The notes under the pieces: model-generated
What the model saw: only the letters and a program-made list of their open reading frames with translations
Told to the model about the DNA's origin: nothing
Database searches by the model: none
Shown here: piece after piece, positions 13,401 to 25,337 of the stretch
How positions within the stretch are numbered: position 1 is the stretch's first letter
How the letters are laid out: each line of letters opens with the position of its first letter
Origin: Dirofilaria immitis
Taxonomy: Eukaryota; Nematoda; Chromadorea; Rhabditida; Onchocercidae
Direction of reading: 5' to 3'
DNA: 64,000 nt
NCBI GenBank assembly: GCA_024305405.1
Contig: JAKNDB010000109.1
Location: 2,728,001 to 2,792,000, forward strand
Made by a program: the position numbers and the translations under genes

Positions 13401-16400
13401 TAATGCAACTTGTAGGATATATGCGCAATCAATAAATGATAACTGGCAGTAATTTAAGCACATATAATTATTTCAGCAGTTCTAAATTCGTTTCCCATTG
13501 AAAATCAAATTTATAGAAAAGAGTAGTTAATAGTGAAAAAAAAGAAGGAACATTAATGGATGCAGTTGTCACAAAATTTTCAAAATTTATTGTTGCCGTG
13601 TCAGTGGCTGTTATCAGTCTATGCTAACTTTCTAAATTAGCTCCGAAAGAGAACTTGTTTATTCAATTTATACATATAATTTTTCATTGGAATATATCAA
13701 TCATTATCAAAAGCTTAAATCAAAAGTACCGAATTATTCTGATTTCTTGTCGGATATAGTTATACCATTATTTTTCTTCAGATAAACTTTACCCTAAGGT
13801 AGAAGCATGATGAAAACTATTGTAGTGACTGTTAACAGAGTGTTGAGAGATTTTTAAAAAAAACTTTAATGACCTTATTTGGAAAGTCCTATTCATATAT
13901 TCATAGTTGAAGTGAAATTAGCCATCAACAAGTCAATTAATGATAATCAGTTTGCTTTTCACACAGTTCAATAACGAAATTTGTTGCGAATTTCTCTCGG
14001 TCTAACGTCTACCTTTTATTAAACTTACTTACATATTCAGCTGATCGAAGATCAAAACGGAAAGGTATTAGCACAGAAAGAAAATTTCATCATACTGGAG
14101 ATCTTAAAATTCTTTTCGAAATAATACTGCGCAGATATTTTTAATCGTGCTTAAAAGATATACCAAGGAGGTCTCCCAAATGGACGAATCTTACTCATGA
14201 ATATAAATTCGAATCGAAGGTATTGGTGGAATATGTTTCATCTCATTATTCATCGAATTCAAAATGTTTTACTAAAAAAAAAATCTAAAACGAGTTAATT
14301 TATAAATTCAACGAATAATTTGCTACTATGAGGATAATAATCAGATATTTTGTTATTGCATAGATGAAATAAATTTGGTTTTACTTGAATATTTAAAGGA
14401 AATTAGCACCTTATCCTTCATTTCCAATGAAAAATCTTCTTTTCATTTTTTTTCCAATCGCTAAAATCTTACATGAATATATATATGTCTATAGATCTAC
14501 CGGTTGAAGGAATTCTTTCAATTCAGAAATTTCTATAATTTCATGATTAAGCTCCATGACAATATATTTATGATTTCGAATTTGGCTTGCTTGGGAAAGA
14601 AGTAATGAATTTTTAATAGCATGTCTTTTTCCATTTAATGTCTCGCTGTTAAAGCAATTAGATTTAAAAATATTGAAATCCATTTATTTTACCGCTAGCT
14701 TCTGCTGCAGATTTTGTATGATGTAATATTGTAATCTTCACGCTACGTTCGCTGTTCTTCATGTTATTGATTGAACACTTATTTCAGAAACTCAACTCTT
14801 GGGCTATATTCTGCTTTCTAATTTCCTATTTTTGAAGTGATTAATGAATCCCTTCGTTTCTGCATACAATGAAACAAAGTTGTGGAATCAGAAGGGGTAA
14901 AACGATGAGTATACAGATGGAAGACTGGTGGTGAGAAAGAACGGAGGCGAGGCGGAAAGAAGTCTGCAAATACCATAATCTTATATCTCATAAAAGAAAC
15001 ATAAATGTTAAAAAAGGGTTTTGGTGGGACAATTTACGAGCGTTTTGTGCTGATGTAATGTCAAAGAGCGGCCGCTACGCTTACAATGATGGCCGCCTTC
15101 GTCCGAATCCTATTCATCATAAATGCCTCTGCTGCCGAATTATTTGGCAGCAAAATGCAAGACATATCTTCGAACTTTATAACCTCGTTCTCCACAGCCT
15201 TTTTTCTCCTCTTCCTGTTTTACCTGCACTCCTCTTGGTATATAATAATAATGATTCGAAGTAATAATAAATACTTCCTGCTAGACTTATAATTTGATAT
15301 CTACTTTTTTTGATTAAAACCGCTTTTCTTATAAACTACCCATTACGAACTAATCTCATATACAATCGTTATGGAAAATCTTTTTCTTATCACATTTTTA
15401 CGAACATTTTATGTTTTAATCACAGTAAAATAGAATGGCACAGGATTTAATTAGGAAAGTTTTTCATGATACTTCGAGAATTCACAGATAGTGGAAAGAA
15501 TGAAAAAAAAACAGGAATTTTCGCTTTTTTGATTTGACAAATCCTGAAGTTAACTAAGCATTAAAGCGAACTGTTGAGTAAGTTTGTAAAGTATATAATT
15601 TATATTCATAACTGTTTATAATTCCCATAAGAGAGACGATCTCATCATTGAAAATTATGAAATGAGTTTAAATTTAGATAGAATTTCATAAAATCTGCAT
15701 ATCTATTGAAAAAGTTTGCCAAATTGCCGATGCATACAAATTAACGTTAAGGAAAACATATCAAAAAACAAATATTTGTTATGTTGTTTTACGATAATAG
15801 TATCCTGCCTTGGAAAATTCTACTTTACTGTTTATTTTTCTTCTGTTGGTCGAAGGAAGATCATATTATTAGCACAGGAAAACTTTAAATTGTAAGAAAA
15901 GAAATTATTAAGCTCGAATACTTTCGGTTGCATTTATTAATTAGGCTTCAATTATCTTTGTTGCTTCTCCTCAAATTTCTGTTTTGTATGATCCTTTTCT
16001 GAAGCTCGGATTTTTTCCTATCAGAGTAAAACAGTGCGACAGCAGTATGTATAGCAGTATGTAATTATTAAACTATTTGTAGAAATTTTCTATAATTTTC
16101 ATCTTCAAACAAATTCAATTAGATTTTTGAGATCCTTTTTTCTTAATTTTTCTGAATTTAGATTTTGTTTCTAGACAAAAAAGAAAGTTAGTTGGGTACC
16201 AGCATCATAAATACTGCATCAATGTAATCTTTGAATTGCTCTTCCTTTTCATTTCCATAAGTTAAGTAAAATTCGAGCAGCTCGATTTTTTGGAAAATAA
16301 GTTCGATCTAAGAAATTGTTTGTACAAACTAATTTAAAGGATAAAATGCCTCGGTGTGAACATTAGTGGTAGCATTAAATGCGCTCATTCAGTACTAGAA

Positions 16401-18287
16401 GCAATACCGCAGTGTCATCAAACAACGTATTTGGTTTCTTGCAATTTCAAGCCAAGCATTACAATTTAATTATCTATTATTGTGCATTGAAAAAGTGGTG
16501 CAATCAAATGACTATTTATGGTACTTATGATAAAAAGCTATTGAAGAAATGGTAAAAGGTATTGAAGAGGCTCTCAAAAGCTGAATGAAAATTAAGGATG
16601 TGGTGAAAGCAGCCTGAAGATAACATGAAGGGCTAGCATGGCTTATTCTTATCCTCATTTTTGTGCTTCTCTACCTCAGAAAATTGCTTAAAACAATGTG
16701 CTGAAGCAGACTCTTCAAGTGCTTCGCATATATTAATTCATACAATCAACCTTTCACCAAAACCAGCAAATGCCTTCTTTTGTTGTTCTTAGGGTGAACG
16801 CTAGTCTAATTTTAAATCAATTTGCTTAAAATTGGTGGATTCAATGCATATTAAAACTTTTTCTAACTCTAATTTTTTTTAACTGATACATTTTTAGGTC
16901 TACCAATTATACTGTTATGTTTGTAAATCTTTTCTTCTTTAATGGCTAATTAAGAACATTGATTAAAATATTTAAATTAAGTCAAAACTTGAATTCATTG
17001 TATTCGAGGCGGTATTTCCAAGCAGTGAATTAGGATTAAAATTTCATTTCCAAATTCATAGTGAACAATAGCTTTTTTTTCATTCAAACATGTTTTATCA
17101 GGAAGTAAATTGGAATCCATTAAATGAAAATCTTTATTTATTAAAAGTTCATGCAAAACGTTTTATCATTGCCGTGAGGCATAATATATCTTCATCAAAA
17201 TTATCATATTAAACAGTTATTTTTCTTCATATATTTATTAATAGAAAAGCATCTCACGAACACTACTTCTAGTTACTGAAATTGAAATGATCCCGTGAAA
17301 TGATCAGGACTACCTCATAAGATTTAAGATTTAAGCAGTAAAAATGAACTTATTTTTGTTTAAAATTTTTAAATGGCAGAATAAGTAAATAATAAAAGCT
17401 CATGTTCAAATTCTGAATTTTTCCCTTCTTCTTTTTCCTCCCTTTCATTCCACATTTTTACGATGATTTAAACAGTTTTTTCTGAAACAGCATACACATC
17501 AGCTTATCGAGGATCTTAATCGCCTTAAAAATTCTGTGTTTGTGAAAAAGCCGCTGGTCGGTTTATCCATTATAATAGTACTAAGCTTAGTTCGTTTCTA
17601 CCTCAATCCTTTGCTATACTTCCCGAATTAATCTTTGCCAATCATCTACAAATAACACATTTGTCATTACTACTCAACCATCGCTTATAATCACTCATCA
17701 TCTTCTATCTCTCATGTCTTCCATTGTGCAACATTGTATCTGTCCATCTTTAAGATTTGACGCATGCAGCATTTTTGAACTCTGCATTAGTCATCTATCC
17801 AAAAGACATTTTTCAGTTCGATGATCTTTAGAATTTTTGCCTACATCTTCTCTCTCTTCTATACACTATTTGTTTCCCAAATGGATGGTGATCAAGAAAT
17901 AGATAATCATTAAGTGTTCCTCATCTAATAATTTCAGCAAACTATTCAAAACAAATAAGAATTATTTAGAGAAAGCATGAAATACGATGGTCCATAGGAT
18001 TTGATATGGCTTTTTTTTATCAAATAGATTAAATCACTCAGCATTTTCGTCACTTTGTCTTGAATAATGAGGAACAAAAGATAATGGACTCAGAGAAAAG
18101 ATTCGATACAAAAGCTTCTTATATTGATGCTCTAAGCAGTAAAATGTATTTGTACATTTTTTCAATAAGATGTTTAGTAATCTGCTTTATTACTTTATGT
18201 TCAGCCTAATCCAAAAATAACCAATTCATTCTGTAACTACCATTTGTATTTCGTACTACGCAATACCTGGATACTTGTAACGATACA
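7476..18287. other. Long gene-poor region
   Basis: About 10.8 kb in which I find no homologous exon, tRNA or mobile-element gene on either strand. The open frames here are short, usually 60-86 codons, of low complexity, with no splice-linked neighbours. A TG-rich microsatellite at 10055-10138 is annotated separately. The 5' flank of the TBC1D22 gene lies at the left end. Confidence 0.5.
10055..10138. repeat. Imperfect (TG)n microsatellite
   Basis: Runs of TG broken by TATG, GTTTG and TGCG units and ending in a TA-rich part (TATATATG). A simple-sequence repeat that could form left-handed DNA; no gene is nearby. Confidence 0.9.
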
Positions 18288-18406
18288 ATTGTAAACAAAC
18301 ATTGTAAACAAACGTTCAGTTGTTTTCAGGACTTCTCAGAATATCCAGAAAACATTGTAAACAAACGTTCAGTTGTTTTCAGGACTTCTCAGAATATCCA
18401 GAAAAC
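18288..18406. repeat. 53-bp tandem duplication with a 13-bp partial copy
   Basis: Positions 18301-18353 and 18354-18406 are two identical 53-bp copies beginning ATTGTAAACAAACG and ending CCAGAAAAC. They are preceded by a 13-bp partial copy (ATTGTAAACAAAC, 18288-18300). Perfect identity suggests a recent event or an assembly duplication. There is no coding content. Confidence 0.95.
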
Positions 18407-19526
18407 ACCATGACTCAGAATACCTGAGATACGGTCGGTTAGATGACGAATTAAAGATATACATCGGGAAGGGTCATTATAAAATCCTTTACATTGAAGA
18501 AAAGAATTTTTGATGGCGAAAATAAAAGTGAACAAATTGCTGAAAGACATAAAACTGAAAGGTTGTGTATTTATGTGAATGCGATTCATATTGCAGTGTA
18601 CATATATTATATTGATAATGGTCAAAATGATTATGAAAGAGAGCAAACTTTATGATAGAATAGGGATGCAGTACAGATAAGAAAGAGGGAGAAAGAAGAG
18701 TGAAGGATTGAGCGTCTTGAGGACATTAAAAAGGGACGTAGTACAAGAAAATGCATTTGCATATGATTAATGACCAGTGATTATCATGATCATTTTGATG
18801 ATGATCGATGAGTCTCGTTATCACTATAACTGCATTCGCCAAATAGTTGCTACGCCTTCTTCAATGCCCATTCTACATGCACTATTTTTACAATTAAGTC
18901 TTTTTTAACCCTTCCACATTCCTATCAATGAATCATTTAGTTACATTAAGCCAACACTGCTCTTTACTTCCAGTTAGTTCATCGATAATAAATTCAGGTT
19001 GGGAGAGAAATAAAACATACTATTTTTAAATTCTTACCTTCTAAAAAGTTTTTGTAATTATATAAAAAAATTTCATAATTATGATGCTTATCTGCACCAG
19101 CATACGAATAAATCAAACGCGGCTTCGCGCGTCTTTGTAAAAAGATCTATGATATTGTTACTTTTTCAACGGGACTCAGAATTCCTGATAAAGAAATAAC
19201 GGTCTTGTTGATTTTCCTAACATTTCCTAATTAGAAATATCAAAATAAAATAACAAAAAAGCATTAATTTCTTAGCAATAGTATAATTGCAAGGAGATCA
19301 CGGCTTTTCAAAATGATATTAGCCTTTAAATCTTTCTGTTTAATTTTCTTTGCTATCAGGCTGATGTGGTTGAAATTTTGGATCTTGATTCAGTGAAATG
19401 CAGTGATGTTTCTTTGAACTGCTAATTATCTTATGGAAATATCTTTCGCCGCACTTTCATACTCTTTGTAAGCTTGTACAGAATGACCAAACTCAACATT
19501 TCGATGAATTTTTTTGAACTCTCGGA

Positions 19527-19848
19527 TTAATTGATCTTTTGTTGATTCGCTGGATGGAATCCGGCGAGAATGAAGTAGGTATTTAGTTGTGTATATAAGG
19601 AAGACTTGAAAACTGCAAGTATCCCATAACGAATTCCTAATCTTGAAGCTTTTATATAACGCGGAAGTTTCGGATTGACAAATGAATCGTGTGAAGTTTC
19701 ATTCAAAGCACATACAAATGCATCGTACTTCAAACACTCTTTATAGGGACCTCCTCCAAGTTTTTGATGACTTTCATCAGTAAACAAATCCTTAACATAA
19801 TTGCAGTTAATAAAGTGTAAACCATAGGAAGCAAGCAAGGACGATGCA
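19527..19848 (-). other. Unassigned open stretch of about 107 codons, possible exon or decayed gene
   Basis: On the minus strand an open frame runs from a possible splice acceptor (CATTCGCAG) at about 19849 to a TAA at 19527. Its composition is protein-like, with GGGPYKECLKYDAF in the middle and PKLPRYIKASRLGIRYGIL near the end. The two stretches vaguely recall the cysteine-rich N-terminal part of TMEM135-family membrane proteins, but I could not align further segments and find no partner exons. It may be a pseudogene fragment, an exon of an unknown gene, or chance. Confidence 0.25.
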
Positions 19849-20180
19849 CCTGCGAATGGCTAAATCTACCATTTTGCCTTCCATCATTTTTTTCAAAGAG
19901 AAAATTTGCTTGAGAAAATATTTTCTAACATTACATAGAATACTGTTGCTTTAATCCATTATTAAGTAGAATGTTGTGATGTTGTTTTAATTACTTCCGT
20001 TAAATTCGAATGCGATTTTCACTTCAAAAATATTCGACTGATTATAGTTTTTGACTGTTAATTCTCATGTTAATGATCCTATGTTCAAATTTGCTCAATA
20101 AATGGATGTGTTTTTATCTGTTAGGTAGGCCCTTAAAAGACACGAGTTTATTACATTCTTTTTTCTTTTTCTTTTTACAG

Positions 20181-20276
20181 TTCCCAAAAATTTTTCTATT
20201 GAAGGCTTTAACAAAAACATTTGCTAACACCTTCGATGACACTAATTTTGAAAGTGTTGATTTTTACGATATTCAA
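20181..20276 (+). other. Candidate internal exon of an unrecognised gene
   Basis: A strong acceptor (TTTTTCTTTTTACAG at 20166-20180) is followed by 32 open codons, in phase at both ends, that include LTKTFANTFDDTNFESVDFY. A GTGAGG donor follows at 20277. The peptide looks coding, but I recognise no family. The next candidate on this strand is at 24572-24675. Confidence 0.3.
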
Positions 20277-20910
20277 GTGAGGAAGATTTATTCAGAAACA
20301 GCATGGATCACATATTTTGATAAACTACTATAGTAATTTTTGCGGCTAGTTTTATCATGCTTCTAACGTTCAAATTAACTTACTGTAGCTTTTGGAAGTA
20401 CTACACAAAAAGTTTAAAGTAACGGGGCAAAAGAAAAATCGATAGTCCAGTTTTGTGGATCTTTTCGTCAGCAGATGTGATCTTCTATCTGCTAGCAGAA
20501 AATTGGTCGATGTTATTCTGTAATCCGTCATTTATGTTATATTAAGATATTATCCTATTTAAGAGATATATCGGCAAAATGTCATGAGGTGAAAATTACG
20601 GATGTGAATTTCTCGATTACTTTTCAGATAACACCTTTTTAATAATATATCGTTGAAAAAAGATTCTTTATCCTATTCATACTTTCCAATTCTTTTTGGC
20701 AAAATCTTTTTTAAAATATTTTCAATCTTTCGAATAAGTTTAAATGCATTAATTAATCTAGCGTAGTTTTTGCCTCAGAATTCATCAATTTCTATATGTA
20801 CTTGTAATATAGGACTAATTTCATCCCGACAATATTCCGCGCTTCTTACTTTTGAAATTTACTGACGTACAAAAACTAAATAAGCCATTGCACGCAAGTG
20901 AAATACAAAA

Positions 20911-21048
20911 CACTATTGATTAAAAGTAAGAGATTCAGTTTTGTTATCATAACCATTCACTATTGATTAAAAGGTATATGCCTATATATATAATATATAT
21001 ATACTGCAAATATTTTCAGATTGAATGGTTATGATAACAAAATTGAAT
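20911..21048. repeat. Inverted repeat forming a 116-base hairpin, with a short direct repeat
   Basis: Arms at 20933-20959 and 21022-21048 are complementary over 27 bases with one mismatch, which pairs as G-U in RNA; both contain TTGTTATCATAACCATTCA or its complement. The 62-base loop is nearly all A and T. The 16-mer CACTATTGATTAAAAG occurs at 20911-20926 and again at 20958-20973. This could be a small non-autonomous transposon remnant or a hairpin RNA; the sequence does not decide. Confidence 0.8.
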
Positions 21049-21099
21049 AACCACAAATGTTCGTTCATGCCTATAAAAGCAATATGCTTTGCATAGAAA

Positions 21100-22000
21100 C
21101 ATTTTTTCTTTTTTGAAAAATGAGTTCAGAAGAGCGTAGGAAACGATAACCAAGCACGCTTTTATGGCTTCACTTTACATCAAAATTTGTTGGACTTATG
21201 CTTTTACTCAGCGTGCAACCAATAACAATTCTACTGTCAAGCAATTTTAAATTTGTTCGACTCTCATGTAAGCTGAGACGACTCTCGATGATTAGTAGTT
21301 GCCAAAGAAAGACGGGAAGGGTGCTTGGGGAGGCGAAGGGGAGGTTAAAGGCAAAAAGATGTGGTAGGAAGAGGAAAGGCAATAATTCAGGATGCGTTTG
21401 ATGAATGGTTCCATTCTGTCGGCTTACAAACAACTTCCAGCAAGCAGCAGCGTCAATCCTCGTTTCCCTTCCTGCTCAATATATTTTGCCCGTGAAATGA
21501 GGAGGAGGGGTTGACGCCCGTTTATCATTTTTTCTTTTCCTGAGAGCTCTTGTTTTTGAAAAATGAACAGCTCTCAATCAAACGCTCTCTTCGAATCAAT
21601 CATACCAACTGCTTTGTCCCTGTCTTATGTCTCTCTCAGTGTTGTTTCGGCTTTCATAATGGATGAGATTTATCTACTTTTTCATTTTAAACCTCTTCAT
21701 CAATTCAAAAGCCCAAAATCCAGAAACCCAAATGCATAGCTGTTTGTTATTTTTCATTCCCTGAAATCCCTGAAATAGTCCAAATCCAGAAATCTTCCAA
21801 CCAACCTAACTTCAGTATCGAATATGGATTTTGGAATGTACTGCTCTGTTCCCCCTCCTTTTATCCTCTAATTCAACAAACTGCTCAATCTTTCTACTTC
21901 TGAAGCTGCCCGCATCCAATTTTCCACTTCTTCATCTTCCCACCCTTCCCCTCCCGCGCATCTCTCCTCCACTTGTTTTTCGACCATTCCAGGATAATAC
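21100..22000. other. Less AT-rich non-coding block
   Basis: This stretch has clearly more G and C than its surroundings, with purine-rich (AGGAAAGG, GAGGAGGAGGGG) and pyrimidine-rich (CTTCCCACCCTTCCCCTCCC) tracts. Open frames of 61-87 codons exist on both strands, but none has recognisable motifs. It may be regulatory, lying about 8 kb upstream of the NET-family exons. Confidence 0.3.
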
Positions 22001-24571
22001 AAATAGCCGTCTTTCATATAAATCGAAAAATACCGAATAATTTTTATAGCTTCGCTATAATTTTCGATCATAGGGTGTAAATCAACAGCAATATTTGAAT
22101 AATTTTCATACCGATTTTCTCAAATTTCGATCCATTTCGTAACATTTCATTCATAGCATGAGATTGAGCACAAATGTTGACGTTCAGTTTTAGCTAAAGA
22201 TGAAGTAAATAATTAAAGCGACTTCGAATTGAATAGTTTTATTGCTTCGCTTTATAGTCGCAAAGAAAGTAAAAAAATCATAAAATAGATTAGTTATTTG
22301 GATGAAAAGGCTCCCCGATAATCTCTTCCTGCAGAAGGTGAAAACGATTGTTTTGACCAATTTATGATTTGATTCAAACCTTCAGTTACTTCCGGGAAAG
22401 GCAAGAAAGTGATTCAAATTCTAGGTGATTGTAGTTAGCAATTTACCTTTTGCAGAAGCTGTAAGGATAAATTGCTTTTGATTAAAAGTGCGGTAAATAA
22501 GGATGGAAAGTATTTAATTGGAGTGAGGGTGGTATATGTATTTGATGGGGTGACATGGATGTGTATATGTGTATATAATATGGATATGATCTAATCCCCG
22601 CACCTCTCCCTTCTTGCTGTCTCATTAATAGTACAACATAATGATGATTGGTGTCGGCTCCTTCTTAAGGGTTTTTCTCTTTTCGTCTTTGAGAATTCGG
22701 GTTTGATGTGCGAGTGATTGGTTCGGATGGGACCCTGTCAAAAGACTTATATATATCACTTGTCATTGCGTTTATGTCACCCCTTCACTTCATCTAAACA
22801 TCCCTCCTCTTTTCCTTTTAATTATTATATACACCCTCCCATTCTCTTCTCCAAATATCCACCAGTATTCATTTATTCATTCATTTGTTGCATGTTACTT
22901 TGATGTTCCTAAATCTGCTCCAACGCAACTCACATTTCTTTATTATCATTTTCAAGAGTCACCTGGGATTCTGCCATCATTATGAGACATTTCAGTCATT
23001 TTTTTCATCTCAGAAGTTTCAGTTTCACTTGGTTAAGACGGAATAGAAAACTTGAGAGAATGTGAGCTTATTTACTTCCGAAATTTATGACTTGCTTAAG
23101 AAATTTGAAGATTAATTTGATTTTATTTACTAGCATAAAAAAACTCGCTTTTTACTTATCTTCATTGATTATTATTCTCTTCATTCATTTCATTATCATT
23201 TTCGCATATTGATATATGCAGCATGTCGAATCTTAATTTACTGCTAGTTGCAATTACAATGTTTTCCATGTGAAGTCTTGCTGTTGCTATAACGTGAATT
23301 CTGTTCACTGAGAAAGTATAACATCTCATTTCCTTGTCCCTGCTTAAAGATAAGATTAAGTTAAAGCTGAAAAGAAAAGAAACAAAGCACTCATCTTCAC
23401 TGATATGAAACTCTTTATATAAAAATATAATCGTATGTTTTTTGGGAAATTCGGAAAAATTCCTGAAATCTTATGAGATAGCGTTCACAGCAATGAGAAG
23501 GGTTAATAATTGATCAGTAATTAGTCCTACAGAAATAGCTTGTGGTAAATTTTGTAGAAATCCAGTGAATCTTTTGATCAAACTTAATTTTGATCGATTT
23601 TAAAAAGTTAGTTGGATGTAATTATGTGAATTGGTGAGGTTAATATCGTAACAGGTTCAAAAGACTTTTTTAATGAAAAGCTGCAAAAGCAAGAAAAACG
23701 AGAACACATTAGGAAAAAGGTTCAAAAACATGAGAAAAGAAGGAATGATAAAAAAATATAGGTCTGTATATAAAAAAGAAAAAGTAATGATAAGTGAGAA
23801 AAATGAGCATTTCGTGGCTGGTGAAATAATACGGGTATACATTATTTCGCTTCCCAGCATTTTATTTCAATCTTTCATATATTGTTAAAGCAAATAGCAC
23901 TAGGATTAATTGGTATGATTTGTTTAATTACTCTTTTAAATTATTTACCGTATTCAAGGTGGAGGGAGAGGTGCGAAGGAGATGAAATGCTTCAAAACTC
24001 CTATACAGGCCTCACATAAGGATGCACGTTTCTAAAGACTTATAAAATATGCAAATCAATCCTAGCATAAAAAGCTATTTCGATTTGTTTGATTTTTATC
24101 TTCACTCCTCAAATCAAGAAGATTGTTAAAAGTCTGACATTAGAAAGGTTAATGGTATTTTTTTTTTTGCACTACGAGTCTTTTATAGCGATGAATAATT
24201 TATTAGTTGTGCGCGTATTTTTTTCCTTGAAAAAGTTGATATGGCGGACAGACAGGTTGCCAAAAAACCGATAGACAAACAAGTCCCGGCTGTTAACCGA
24301 TTGCTGTCAAAGACGAACAAGTATAAATTTGGCAAATAATGATCGTTAATGTTGCTATCATAAAACAGTATTTTTCTTCCCATTTTGTGCAATAGTCCAT
24401 TACACTGCATCACTTGGTAATTCTTTCATTGTCTTGTCGTTTAAAACTATCTCATGTTTCGGAATTTTTCAGCCTTTTTTATTTCGTATGCATTTTAATA
24501 AGCTTCTAATTATTTAATGGGTTTAATTTCGTTTGTCTTCAATGTTGAAATTCACTAATAATTTGCTCCAG

Positions 24572-24675
24572 AAATTGCAGAAGAACTGGATGGTCCTATT
24601 AAGACAAAAATATTGAATTTGGATGAGGACATTTTTTCGATTCCTGAACCATGTAGTTGCAATGAATTACCGTAA
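24572..24675 (+). other. Candidate terminal exon of an unrecognised gene
   Basis: Acceptors at GCTCCAG (24565-24571) or TTGCAG (24575-24580) lead into about 30 open codons ending in TAA at 24673-24675. The peptide includes EELDGPIKTKILNLDEDIF and ends PCSCNELP. Composition is protein-like and acidic. No partner exon is established; the exon-like stretch at 20181-20276 on the same strand is one option. Confidence 0.3.
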
Positions 24676-24723
24676 CTTCTCGTACTTGCTACGAAGTGTA
24701 ACATTTTGTAGCATTGTTGTTTA

Positions 24724-24740
24724 TGATGGTGATGATGATG

Positions 24741-24770
<30 letters not shown>
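24724..24770. repeat. (GAT)n microsatellite
   Basis: GAT/TGA trinucleotide repeat with a single interruption (CATGAT) in the middle, 140 bp before the hexanucleotide array. Confidence 0.9.
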
Positions 24771-24771
<1 letters not shown>

Positions 24772-24914
24772 ATGTATGGAATGGTCGGATAATGGATAAC
24801 TTAGAAAGTAGTGACCTAAATGATTAGCATGGCAAGCAGTAGCAGTTTCTGTTAACTGTTAAACATCAGTAGCATCAACATAACACCAGCACCAGCACCA
24901 GCATTGATGTGGAC

Positions 24915-25337
24915 ATCGGTATCGGTATCGGTATCGGTATCGGTATCGGTATCGGTATCGGTATCGGTATCGGTATCGGTATCGGTATCGGTATCGGTAT
25001 CGGTATCGGTATCGGTATCGGTATCGGTATCGGTATCGGTATCGGTATCGGTATCGGTATCGGTATCGGTATCGGTATCGGTATCGGCATCGGTATCGGT
25101 ATCGGTATCGGTATCGGTATCGGTATCGGTATCGGTATCGGTATCGGTATCGGTATCGGTATCGGTATCACGGTATCGGTATCGGTATCGGTATCGGTAT
25201 CGGTATCGGTATCGGCATCGGTATCGGTATCGGTATCGGTATCGGTATCGGTATCGGTATCGGTATCGGTATCGGTATCGGTATCGGTATCGGTATCGGT
25301 ATCGGTATCGGTATCGGTATCGGTATCGGTATCGGTA
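24915..25337. repeat. (ATCGGT)n hexanucleotide array, about 70 units
   Basis: A near-perfect array of the 6-bp unit ATCGGT over about 423 bp. Interruptions are a T-to-C change near 25088, a 2-bp insertion (TATCACGG) near 25170 that shifts phase, and another T-to-C change near 25216. Because the unit length is divisible by three and contains no stop, long dipeptide frames are open on both strands (Gly-Ile, Val-Ser, Tyr-Arg; on the other strand Asp-Thr, Pro-Ile). These need not be genes. The array lies about 3.8 kb upstream of the first visible NET-family exon and may be in an intron if that gene's first exon lies further left. Confidence 0.98.
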
